This document shows positions 7,090-12,369 of a DNA stretch of 12,369 bases, in pieces. Origin of the DNA: Clostridiales bacterium. Its GTDB lineage: Bacteria; Bacillota; Clostridia; Christensenellales; Christensenellaceae. Position 1 is the stretch's first letter; every line of letters begins with the position of its first letter. Location: positions 1-12,369 of the forward strand of contig DOMW01000012.1 in assembly GCA_003510345.1 (NCBI GenBank), in the 5' to 3' direction. The position numbers and the translations under genes are program-made. A model generated the notes under the pieces. That model was given only the letters and a program-made list of their open reading frames with translations. It did not search any database and was not told the origin of the DNA.

Positions 7090-7117
7090 TTACAACGTAC
7101 TACAGATGTGGTATAAT
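7090..7117 (+). promoter_or_regulatory. extended -10 promoter of the DUF4870 gene
   Basis: TG-G-TATAAT (7109-7117) is a perfect extended -10 element. A weak -35, TTACAA (7090-7095), lies 16 bases upstream. The start site near 7124 gives a short leader of about 20 bases that contains the ribosome binding site AAGGAGG. The promoter begins inside the tail of the preceding terminator. Confidence 0.75.
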
Positions 7118-7145
7118 ATAGGAAAACACCCCGCAAGGAGGCATT

Positions 7146-7613
7146 ATGAACACACAACCACATAAATCTACCACGGGCATGAACGCCAACGACTGGGTTG
7201 CGCTTCTTTATATCATCACGATTGTACTGGGATGGATTCCCGGCGCGTATTATGTCGCGTGGGTGCTCCCGCTCATTTTCTATTTAACGGAAAAACAGAG
7301 CGACTTTGTGCGGTATTACGCGATTCAAGCGGTGGCCGCCTATGTCATCAACGCGATTGTGCGCATTATAATCGACATCATTGTGACGGCGGTCAGCATA
7401 TCCCTCGCGTTTTCCACAGCCACGTTTAACCCGTTCGGTACGATCATGGGCTCGGGCGGCATTGTGGCGGCAAGCGCTATCGCGGTCATTGTTACGCTTA
7501 TCATCATGATCTTTTGTCTCATCGCGCTTTCAAACGCGTACCGATACAGGAGCTACGATATCCCCATGGTTTCCCGGCTGGCGCAGAAATTTGTCCGGAT
7601 GGGACACAGGTAG
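7146..7613 (+). CDS. DUF4870/Tic20-like integral membrane protein
   Basis: This 155-residue protein has three or four predicted membrane helices (about 17-48 as a hairpin, 59-90, and 105-130). The pattern KQSDFVRYYAIQA (50-62), between the first hairpin and the next helix, matches the conserved stretch of the DUF4870 family, small bacterial membrane proteins related in fold to Tic20. The function of that family is not established. AAGGAGG lies 5 bases before the ATG, and the gene has its own promoter, so it is probably transcribed alone. The basic C terminus (KFVRMGHR) probably faces the cytoplasm. The stop codon abuts a CcpA-site-like palindrome. Confidence 0.8.
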   Translation: MNTQPHKSTTGMNANDWVALLYIITIVLGWIPGAYYVAWVLPLIFYLTEKQSDFVRYYAIQAVAAYVINAIVRIIIDIIVTAVSISLAFSTATFNPFGTIMGSGGIVAASAIAVIVTLIIMIFCLIALSNAYRYRSYDIPMVSRLAQKFVRMGHR

Positions 7614-7626
7614 GAAAGCGCTTTCA
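7613..7626. promoter_or_regulatory. CcpA cre-like palindrome
   Basis: The 14 bases GGAAAGCGCTTTCA match the catabolite-responsive element consensus TGWNANCGNTNWCA at every position but the first, and contain the perfect palindrome GAAAGCGCTTTC (7614-7625). It begins on the last base of the DUF4870 stop codon. A possible -10 TACAAT (7643-7648) lies downstream, so the site could cover the -35 region of a promoter into the non-coding stretch. Binding is inference. Confidence 0.5.
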
Positions 7627-7650
7627 AAAGGCATTACTGCGGTACAATAT

Positions 7651-7692
7651 CCTTTATTGCTTTTGACAATTAAGACAGGCTGTCAATAAAGG
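7651..7692. repeat. CCTTTATTG/CAATAAAGG inverted repeat
   Basis: Perfect 9-base arms at 7651-7659 and 7684-7692 enclose 24 bases; a nested alternative pairs TTGACA (7663-7668) with TGTCAA (7681-7686). The two pairings exclude each other in part. It could end DUF4870 transcription inefficiently, as no T-run follows. Its right arm overlaps the left end of the MITE-like element. Confidence 0.45.
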
Positions 7693-7803
7693 CACGACAC
7701 CTGCGGCGTCATCGCATAACCACGCGACCTCTGCGAATCGGTTATTCTGCCTCGCCCGCGTGGTTATGCGATTCCTTGCACTTGGGCCCTTCTTGACAGC
7801 CTG
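7676..7803. mobile_element. 128-bp MITE-like inverted-repeat element
   Basis: The ends are perfect 11-base inverted repeats, CAGGCTGTCAA (7676-7686) and TTGACAGCCTG (7793-7803). Inside lies a perfect 16-base inverted repeat, ATCGCATAACCACGCG (7711-7726) with its complement at 7757-7772, around a 30-base loop. The sequences between inner and outer arms pair only partly. Size, non-coding character and terminal inverted repeats fit a miniature transposable element; no target-site duplication is obvious. A structured RNA or bidirectional hairpin is the main alternative. Confidence 0.45.
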
Positions 7804-7959
7804 CGCAGAGTATCAAATTTTTACTGTATTTTAGGTTTTTGACACTCTGAAGAACCGTAGGTTCTGCGTTGCCGCTGGTTAATGTGGGTTCGTATCCCCA
7901 GTTCCTCACCGGGGCATAGACAAACCTTGTTGCACTACCGCCTACAAGAGGACAGCAAG

Positions 7960-7990
7960 GGCGCACGGCTTGCATTGAGCAGCGGTTACC
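7960..7990. repeat. diverged direct repeat, left copy
   Basis: These 31 bases match 11790-11820 at 25 positions; five of the six differences are transitions. Weaker similarity extends left to about 7932 (GCACTACC versus GCACTGCC at 11761). The two copies lie on either side of the TetR/hydrolase module. Confidence 0.6.
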
Positions 7991-8033
7991 TAAGCCACCA
8001 CTGCCAAAGTTAATACAAAACCAGGCGCGGATG

Positions 8034-8067
8034 GGCCACTCCCGATTTCAATGGGAGTGGCCATTTT
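8034..8067 (+). terminator. terminator-like hairpin
   Basis: GGCCACTCCC (8034-8043) and GGGAGTGGCC (8053-8062) form a perfect 10-bp stem with a 9-base loop. It is followed by ATTTT, a short T-tract. It would end any transcript entering from the left before the TetR promoter. Confidence 0.6.
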
Positions 8068-8094
8068 GCGTGTATTATTGTTTTCGCAACATAA

Positions 8095-8115
8095 GCGGCG
8101 TAGGCATTGCGCCGC
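8095..8115. repeat. GCGGCG/CGCCGC hairpin
   Basis: Six-base arms at 8095-8100 and 8110-8115 enclose 9 bases, between the terminator-like stem and the tetR promoter. No T-run follows. A function cannot be assigned. Confidence 0.35.
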
Positions 8116-8172
8116 CATTACCAAAACAAATACAAAACAATGTAAGTGTCCACTCCCCTAGTATTATTATAC

Positions 8173-8201
8173 TTGACAAGCTAACAAATATTAGCTATAA
8201 T
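8173..8201 (+). promoter_or_regulatory. consensus sigma-A promoter of the TetR operon
   Basis: TTGACA (8173-8178) and TATAAT (8196-8201), both perfect, are separated by exactly 17 bases. This is the strongest promoter in the window and its whole spacer is filled by an operator palindrome, so it should be kept silent by a repressor. The start site would be near 8208. Confidence 0.92.
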
Positions 8202-8220
8202 GACGCTAACAATCATTAGC
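8179..8220. promoter_or_regulatory. tandem operators, probably for the TetR regulator
   Basis: GCTAACAAATATTAGC (8180-8195) and GCTAACAATCATTAGC (8205-8220) are 16-bp palindromes with arms GCTAA/TTAGC, centred 25 bases apart. The first fills the -35/-10 spacer, with the outer A-T pair extending it to 8179-8196; the second covers the predicted transcription start. Their place in front of a tetR gene and near identity indicate autorepression by the TetR dimer. Confidence 0.85.
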
Positions 8221-8235
8221 CAAGGAGTGTGCACA

Positions 8236-8874
8236 GTGAGCAAAGAAGACAGCCCAACAAGGAAACGTATCTTAACAGAAGCCTTAGCACTGTTCTCGGT
8301 GAAGGGCTACGAGCCGGTAACGGTGGCGGCAATCGCGGAGGCGGTGGGGATAAAGGCCCCGTCGCTATACAAGCATTACAAAAGCAAGCGGGACATTTTT
8401 GACGCAATATTGGAGGAAAAGAAGGCCCGCTACCAAAAACAGGCGGCGTCTATGCAAATGAACGGCGTGGACGCCGGGAAAGACAAGCTGCTGTTTGCGG
8501 GTATCAGCGAGGAATCGCTGGCAGATATGAGCAAGAGTTTATTCCTCTACTTCCTGCACGACGATTTCATGTGCAAATTTCGCAGAATGCTGACAGTAGA
8601 GCAATTCAAAAGCAGTGAGCTCGCCGCATTGTACACAAAGCAATATGTTGACGAGCCGATTGCCTATCAAAGCATGTTGTTTGCGTTGCTGGCCGGGACA
8701 AACACGCTGATACCGGAAAACGCGGAGGTAATGGCGCTTCAATTCTATGCCCCCGTATTCCTGCTGCTCACACTATGCGACCGCCACCCGGAGCGGGAGG
8801 GCGAGGCCCTGCAACGGATCGAACAGCACGTGCGGCAATTTGCCCGCCTGTATGGAAGGGAGGGGCAGTCATGA
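8236..8874 (+). CDS. TetR-family transcriptional repressor
   Basis: This 212-residue cytoplasmic repressor has the N-terminal TetR DNA-binding domain: ILTEALALFSVKGYE (12-26), then a helix-turn-helix around 28-50 containing TVAAIAEAVGIKAPSLYKHY, nearly the family consensus. The all-helical C-terminal part (about 60-205) is the ligand/dimerisation region and shows no close relationship I can name. The GTG at 8236 is chosen because AAGGAG lies 8 bases upstream (8222-8227) and it begins just before the conserved helix; the frame is open upstream through the operator to 8200. It is first in an operon with the hydrolase and DUF998 genes (ATGA overlaps), so its ligand is probably a substrate or product of those enzymes. 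Confidence 0.93.
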   Translation: MSKEDSPTRKRILTEALALFSVKGYEPVTVAAIAEAVGIKAPSLYKHYKSKRDIFDAILEEKKARYQKQAASMQMNGVDAGKDKLLFAGISEESLADMSKSLFLYFLHDDFMCKFRRMLTVEQFKSSELAALYTKQYVDEPIAYQSMLFALLAGTNTLIPENAEVMALQFYAPVFLLLTLCDRHPEREGEALQRIEQHVRQFARLYGREGQS

Positions 8875-9803
8875 AAGAAAAGGCCATAAAAAAGAGGAAA
8901 AAGTTGATGATCTTGCTTGTCGCCAGCGCCGCGATTGTGGTTTTCCTCACTGTACAGTATATACGCTGTTCCGCTGCGGTAGAGGCCGGATATGCGCGCC
9001 TTGAAACATACCATCACAAAGAGATAGAGTTGAGTTACGGAACAATGGCCTATGTGGACGAGGGCAGCGGCGATGTGATTCTGTCCGTTCATGGGCTGAG
9101 CGGCGGTTACGACCAAGCGTTTGATACGGTCGCAAACAGGATTGGGGCCAACCGTGTGATTGCCCCTTCGCGGTTCGGTTATCCGGGCAGCGACGCTCCC
9201 GATAACCCGTCGCCAAAAGAGCAGGCCAAGGCGTTTGCGGAATTATTGGACAGGCTGGATATTGATAAAGTGTACTTGCTGGCTACGTCGGCGGGCGGCA
9301 CTGTCGCCATCCGCTTTGCATTGGACTATCCCGAACGGACAAACGGCTTGATACTGTATTCCTCCGCCGCGCCGCTTTTAGAAAGACCCGAAAGCTATGC
9401 GGCGTACGCGGGCCCGCCAGAATTTTTATGCAGCAACTTTGGCATGTGGCTGGTAAGTCCGTTTTTTGGGCCGGTTATGGGAATGGAACCTGACGTAATT
9501 CATACGATGCTGCCAGTAAGTGAGCGGCGTGAAGGTATGATACTGGACGCAAAGCTGGCAAACCCCGATATGGCGAGGAACTATGATGAATACCCCATAG
9601 AAGATCTGCAAGTACCTACGCTGATATTTCATGCAAAGGACGATAAAATGGCAGACTATACACTAATGGAGGAAGCCGTCGGGCGTTTTCCCGACAGCAC
9701 GTTCATTACGTTTGAAACAGGCGGGCATCTGATGGAGGGGCATGGCGAAGAGATTGACGCAGCACTGGACACGTTTATTGAAAAGGGGGAAATTGGCAAA
9801 TGA
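8871..9803 (+). CDS. membrane-anchored alpha/beta hydrolase
   Basis: This 310-residue enzyme is predicted to be held by one N-terminal helix (about 12-30) after a very basic start (MKEKAIKKRKK), with the catalytic domain outside. The alpha/beta-hydrolase core runs from about 52 to 305: oxyanion-hole HG at 74-75 (VHGLSGG), nucleophile Ser140 in ATSAGG, Asp258 in HAKDDKM and His286 in GGHLMEGH. The nucleophile elbow has Ala138 where GxSxG has its first Gly. Such enzymes hydrolyse esters, lactones, amides or epoxides; the substrate cannot be told. The ATG overlaps the tetR stop by 4 bases with GGGAGGGG just upstream, and the stop overlaps the next gene by 4 bases, so the three are translationally coupled. 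Confidence 0.88.
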   Translation: MKEKAIKKRKKLMILLVASAAIVVFLTVQYIRCSAAVEAGYARLETYHHKEIELSYGTMAYVDEGSGDVILSVHGLSGGYDQAFDTVANRIGANRVIAPSRFGYPGSDAPDNPSPKEQAKAFAELLDRLDIDKVYLLATSAGGTVAIRFALDYPERTNGLILYSSAAPLLERPESYAAYAGPPEFLCSNFGMWLVSPFFGPVMGMEPDVIHTMLPVSERREGMILDAKLANPDMARNYDEYPIEDLQVPTLIFHAKDDKMADYTLMEEAVGRFPDSTFITFETGGHLMEGHGEEIDAALDTFIEKGEIGK

Positions 9804-10435
9804 TGGTAAACAAAAGAACTCGGGCTCAGTGGTTTATACTCATTCTGGGGCTTGCGGGAACGGTGTGTTATTTCCTGCACGTTATAATCGGCAGTATGCA
9901 TTACCCGGGCTATGATCCGCTGACACAGGCTGTAAGCGACCTCACCGCCGCAAACGCCCCGTCAAGGGAGCTTGCGTCCGCGTTTACGCATAGTAACGGA
10001 ATATGCACCGTCGCGCTGTGTATACTGCTTTGCGTCTTTTATGAGGGGAAGGTTAATAAGCCGTTCCGATTGGGGATTTACCTGTTCGTGGCTATGCAGG
10101 GGGTATCCGCCGTAGGCTATACTTTGTTTCCCCTGTCCGGCAGCGGTTACGCGGGCGCGTTCCAGGATACCATGCACATGGTTGTAACCGTTCTGGTTGT
10201 GGTACTGTCTATTGCCTCCATGATATTGATTGCTGTCGGCTGCTTCAGACGGCGGACATATAAGCTACTGGGTATCCTGTCTTTAATCGCGCTGGGGTTG
10301 ATGTTTTTAGGGTCCATCGGGACGGGCGCACTGCCGGCTTATTTCGGCGTAGCCGAGCGGTTCAGCGTTTACTCCGTTGTTCTGTATTGCGCGGTGCTGG
10401 CGGTGTTTGCTTTTTATGACCGCGAAAGTATTTGA
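9800..10435 (+). CDS. DUF998-family membrane protein
   Basis: This 211-residue protein has six predicted membrane helices (about 11-31, 66-82, 91-111, 126-148, 155-173, 189-206). The loop after helix 1, HYPGYDPLTQAVSDLTA (34-50), is the signature of the DUF998 family, and GYTLFPLSGSG (106-116) and the His125 region also fit. The function of DUF998 is not established. The ATG at 9800 overlaps the hydrolase stop as ATGA; a second ATG at 9803 is equally possible. Coupling to an envelope-anchored hydrolase suggests the two work together, perhaps on a lipid or lipophilic compound, but that is inference. Confidence 0.85.
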   Translation: MMVNKRTRAQWFILILGLAGTVCYFLHVIIGSMHYPGYDPLTQAVSDLTAANAPSRELASAFTHSNGICTVALCILLCVFYEGKVNKPFRLGIYLFVAMQGVSAVGYTLFPLSGSGYAGAFQDTMHMVVTVLVVVLSIASMILIAVGCFRRRTYKLLGILSLIALGLMFLGSIGTGALPAYFGVAERFSVYSVVLYCAVLAVFAFYDRESI

Positions 10436-10446
10436 AAAATCAGGGA

Positions 10447-10493
10447 GCAACACAGAACCGGTTGTTGCGTTTCATAGCAGGCGGCGATATACT
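10447..10493 (+). promoter_or_regulatory. promoter and hairpin before the lipoprotein hydrolase
   Basis: TTGCGT (10465-10470) and TATACT (10488-10493) with a 17-base spacer form a plausible promoter with a start near 10500. A GCAACA/TGTTGC inverted repeat (10447-10452 and 10463-10468) overlaps the -35 box and could be an operator or a weak attenuating stem after the DUF998 gene. The GCTAA/TTAGC operator seen before tetR is absent, so this gene may be regulated separately as well as by read-through. Confidence 0.5.
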
Positions 10494-10526
10494 ATTTACA
10501 TTTAATGGTGTGCTGTGAGGTGCGTT

Positions 10527-11561
10527 ATGAAAAAATATTTGCTTGTCATTTTAGCTGTACTGCTGGCTTTTGGGGTTTTCGGCTGCGCGGTTCCCGGGAA
10601 CACGGGAGAGGTTGTCCGGCGCGAAGGGTTCTCTGATTATCCCATTGTTTTTGGAGAAAGTACAGAGTATCTTCTGGATGGCATACTATCCATTCCGGAT
10701 GATGCGGACGGGCGGGTGCCGGCCGTTCTTCTGGTGCATGGTTCCGGGCCGCAGGATATGGATGAGACGATATCCGAAAACAAACCGTTTAGGGATATCG
10801 CCGAGTATTTGGCGGCAAACGGGATTGCCGTGTTCCGCTACGATAAGCGGACTTTCTCACATGGGGCAAAGCTGGTGCGCGACTATGGCGGTAGCCTTAC
10901 CGTCGAGGAAGAAACAATTAAAGACGCGCTGCTGGCGGCGGATCTACTCAAAGACGACGACCGTATAGATGAAAATAAAGTCTTTATTCTGGGGCACAGC
11001 CTAGGCGGAATGCTTGCGCCAAGAATCCACGCCGAGGGCGGTAACTTTGCGGGAATCATTTCCCTTGCGGGCTCTCCCCGTTCGCTATTGGATATCGGCT
11101 ATGACCAGCAGATGGCGTATATCAATGAAATGCCGGAGGGAGAAGAAAAAACAGCGGCGCTTGCACAGATGGGAACCGCTGATGAACAACGTAGCGCCCT
11201 GAATAAGCTATCCGACGAGGAGGCGAAAGCTATGGAAATGGCAGGCGGTATATCGTTCTATTACTATAAAGAGATGGATGCCCATCCTGTTTCGGGATAC
11301 ATTGAGGACATACAAGTGCCATTCCTCATTATGCAGGGGGAAGAAGATTTTCAGGTTTATGCCGATAAAGACTATGCGCTTTGGCAGGAGTTGCTCGCAG
11401 GGCGCGCCAATGCATCCTTCAAGCTGTACGAAGGCCTAAATCACCTGTTCATACAGTCTACCAGCGGAAGCATCGCCGAATCTCAAGCGGAATATGCGGT
11501 CGCCGGCAGTGTGGACAGCCGGGTTTTAGCGGATATAGCGGCGTGGGTAAAGACGAATTAG
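10527..11561 (+). CDS. lipoprotein alpha/beta hydrolase
   Basis: This 344-residue enzyme is predicted to be a lipoprotein on the outer face of the membrane: a short basic start, a hydrophobic stretch and lipobox FGVFGC with lipidated Cys20. The hydrolase core (about 45-343) has HGSG at 71-74, nucleophile Ser158 in GHSLGG, Asp274 in GEEDFQV and His306 in GLNHLF. The order resembles serine-aminopeptidase/BAAT-like or dienelactone-hydrolase-like members, with a helical lid around 190-250. The ATG at 10527 is chosen because it gives the clean signal peptide, with GAGG 6 bases upstream; a GTG at 10515 would add four residues. It is not close in sequence to the hydrolase at 8871, so it is not a simple duplicate. 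The substrate is unknown. Confidence 0.88.
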   Translation: MKKYLLVILAVLLAFGVFGCAVPGNTGEVVRREGFSDYPIVFGESTEYLLDGILSIPDDADGRVPAVLLVHGSGPQDMDETISENKPFRDIAEYLAANGIAVFRYDKRTFSHGAKLVRDYGGSLTVEEETIKDALLAADLLKDDDRIDENKVFILGHSLGGMLAPRIHAEGGNFAGIISLAGSPRSLLDIGYDQQMAYINEMPEGEEKTAALAQMGTADEQRSALNKLSDEEAKAMEMAGGISFYYYKEMDAHPVSGYIEDIQVPFLIMQGEEDFQVYADKDYALWQELLAGRANASFKLYEGLNHLFIQSTSGSIAESQAEYAVAGSVDSRVLADIAAWVKTN

Positions 11562-11652
11562 CCCCTATGCCCGTTTCCAGGTAAGCGCTGATTAAATAGA
11601 CAAGGATATCCCATTGTTTGGTGCGCGGTAACATATATTTGAGAATAGAGTA

Positions 11653-11696
11653 GCCCGGATATCCGCTGATCAGGGCGAGTTCGTGGATTTCCGGGC
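11653..11696. repeat. GCCCGGATATCC imperfect inverted repeat
   Basis: Twelve-base arms (11653-11664 and 11685-11696) pair with one mismatch around a 20-base loop. No T-run follows on the plus strand, so it is not a standard terminator. It could be part of a decayed repeat element. Confidence 0.5.
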
Positions 11697-11789
11697 AATT
11701 TTTGTTCACAGCAGTGTCGGCAGGTTCCGTTTCTGGTAGCGCTAATAGCGGACTCTGACAGCACTGCCACGGGCGGAAAAGGCCGTAAA

Positions 11790-11820
11790 GACGCGCGGCC
11801 TGCATTGATCAGTGGTTGCC
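11790..11820. repeat. diverged direct repeat, right copy
   Basis: This copy matches the left copy (7960-7990) at 25 of 31 bases, with weaker similarity starting at 11761. It lies about 230 bases after the last hydrolase gene and about 107 bases before prfB. Confidence 0.6.
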
Positions 11821-11926
11821 CGGAGACAGTCCCCTCGCTATTTCCCTGTGGACACAACCCACTTTGAACGGTATACTGTATTTTATACAAAATGATCGCA
11901 CAGACAGGTAGGATAGAGAGTAAAAC

Positions 11927-12369
11927 ATGATTGTAACCGACGCGCAAAAACAAAAATTGCAGGATTTAAAAAAACTGGTGGACGAAGCAATCCTCTCGCT
12001 TGGCCTGCCCGCCCTAAAGCAGCGCCTTGCTTCGCTGAATAAGCAAATGGAAGCCCCCGATTTCTGGAGCGACGCAACCGCCGCAAACAAAGTGAACCGC
12101 GAGGCCACGCCTATAAAAGCAAAAGTAGCGGCGGCGGAAAAGCTTGTATCCACGATGGACGACCTCGGCGCGCTGCTCGACATGGTAGAGGAATCACAGG
12201 ATGAGGAATTGTTTGAAGAGCTTAATTCCGAGCTTGTCGAAGCGGAGAAACAGGCGAAAAGCTTCCACCTGCAAACATTGCTTTCGGGAAAATACGACGC
12301 GAATAACGCCATTATCTCACTGCACGCGGGCGCGGGCGGCACAGAGGCGCAGGACTGGGCGCAGATGCT
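11927..12369 (+). CDS. prfB: peptide chain release factor 2, 5' part
   Basis: The first 147 codons of RF2, which reads UAA and UGA stop codons and releases the finished chain from the ribosome. Residues 1-110 are the helical N-terminal domain with the typical MEAPDFWSD pattern; the final stretch LLSGKYDANNAIISLHAGAGGTEAQDW leads into the central domain, and GAGGTEAQDW is the strongest RF2 signature before the GGQ loop (outside the window). In many bacteria the gene has an in-frame TGA near codon 25 and needs a +1 frameshift; here the place reads CTT GGC (11999-12004), so translation is continuous. GAGAG lies 6 bases before the ATG. Upstream, TATACT and TATACA boxes near 11869-11888 are possible -10 elements, without a good -35. 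Confidence 0.95.
   Translation, partial: MIVTDAQKQKLQDLKKLVDEAILSLGLPALKQRLASLNKQMEAPDFWSDATAANKVNREATPIKAKVAAAEKLVSTMDDLGALLDMVEESQDEELFEELNSELVEAEKQAKSFHLQTLLSGKYDANNAIISLHAGAGGTEAQDWAQM

Larger units (their letters stand above)
7614..8172. other. long non-coding region between DUF4870 and the TetR module
   Basis: No protein gene is supported here. In order it holds the cre-like palindrome, the CCTTTATTG inverted repeat, the MITE-like element, a short AGAACC-GTA-GGTTCT hairpin (around 7849-7863), one copy of a diverged direct repeat (7932-7990), a terminator-like stem (8034-8067) and a GCGGCG/CGCCGC hairpin (8095-8115). A minus-strand frame of 77 codons (7975-7742) crosses it but has no ribosome binding site and spans one arm of the inverted repeat. 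Confidence 0.6.
11562..11926. other. hairpin-rich intergenic region before prfB
   Basis: No gene is supported. It contains a 12-base inverted repeat with one mismatch (GCCCGGATATCC at 11653-11664 and GGATTTCCGGGC at 11685-11696) with the palindrome CTGATCAG in its loop, a further GGATATCC near 11604, and the right copy of the diverged direct repeat. A minus-strand frame (11805-11458) looks partly protein-like but has no ribosome binding site and runs 100 bases into the hydrolase gene. No clear terminator follows the hydrolase. Confidence 0.5.

Noticed and set aside
6411..7163. 250-codon minus-strand frame opposite the kinase gene
   Set aside because: Ser- and Thr-rich shadow of the HATPase domain, which is unambiguous on the plus strand.
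7711..7772. Integron attC site
   Set aside because: The inverted repeat is perfect and long, without the RYYYAAC/GTTRRRY core sites or the unpaired bases expected of attC.
7876..7910. tRNA-like T-arm (GGGTTCGTATCCCC)
   Set aside because: The loop has T where tRNAs keep A58, and no acceptor, D or anticodon arms can be placed around it.
7742..7975. 77-codon minus-strand frame with five cysteines
   Set aside because: It lacks a ribosome binding site, includes one arm of the 16-bp inverted repeat, and its codon pattern is unlike the neighbours. It is kept only as part of the diverged-repeat finding.
11883..12342. Minus-strand frames opposite prfB
   Set aside because: Shadows of the RF2 coding sequence.

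Overview
The window looks like chromosomal DNA of a moderately GC-rich Gram-positive bacterium of the Clostridia, perhaps near the Christensenellales. The grounds are strong AAGGAG-type ribosome binding sites, TTGACA/TATAAT and extended -10 promoters, a VanRS-type two-component pair with the kinase signature typical of Firmicutes, a secreted protein with a CARDB-like adhesion/stalk architecture, and a lipoprotein with a classical lipobox. The lineage is inference from style, not from a marker gene.

Layout. (1) Positions 107-1645, minus strand: a secreted, C-terminally membrane-anchored protein with a Pro/Thr/Ser linker and CARDB/Ig-like domains; a ribosome binding site at the left edge suggests another gene starts just outside. 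(2) 1646-2068: an AT-rich divergent promoter region. (3) 2069-3114, plus strand: a glycosyltransferase-2-like/GtrA fusion, apparently read from a leaderless mRNA, coupled by ATGA to a 31-residue membrane microprotein. (4) 3252-3566: thioredoxin with its own terminator. (5) 3567-3974: a repeat-rich spacer. (6) 3975-7047: an OmpR-type response regulator and an 803-residue histidine kinase with six predicted membrane segments, then a terminator. (7) 7146-7613: a small DUF4870/Tic20-like membrane protein with an extended -10 promoter. (8) 7614-8235: a long non-coding stretch with a CcpA-cre-like palindrome, a 128-bp MITE-like inverted-repeat element, several hairpins and a terminator-like stem. 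(9) 8236-11561: an accessory module of a TetR regulator, a membrane-anchored alpha/beta hydrolase, a DUF998 membrane protein (these three joined by 4-bp ATGA overlaps), and a lipoprotein alpha/beta hydrolase with its own promoter. (10) 11562-11926: a hairpin-rich spacer. (11) From 11927 to the window end: the 5' part of prfB (release factor 2).

The most coherent possible system is the TetR/hydrolase/DUF998/lipoprotein-hydrolase module. Its promoter has two near-identical 16-bp palindromes, one filling the -35/-10 spacer and the other over the start site, so TetR autorepression is very likely. Three of the four products are predicted to sit at or outside the membrane, which suggests inducible hydrolysis of an acyl or ester compound at the envelope; the substrate cannot be read from the sequence. 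Diverged direct repeats (25 of 31 bases identical) lie on both sides of this module, between otherwise housekeeping-type genes, which fits an inserted cassette. Nothing here resembles CRISPR, a phage, a complete insertion sequence, or an rRNA or tRNA gene.
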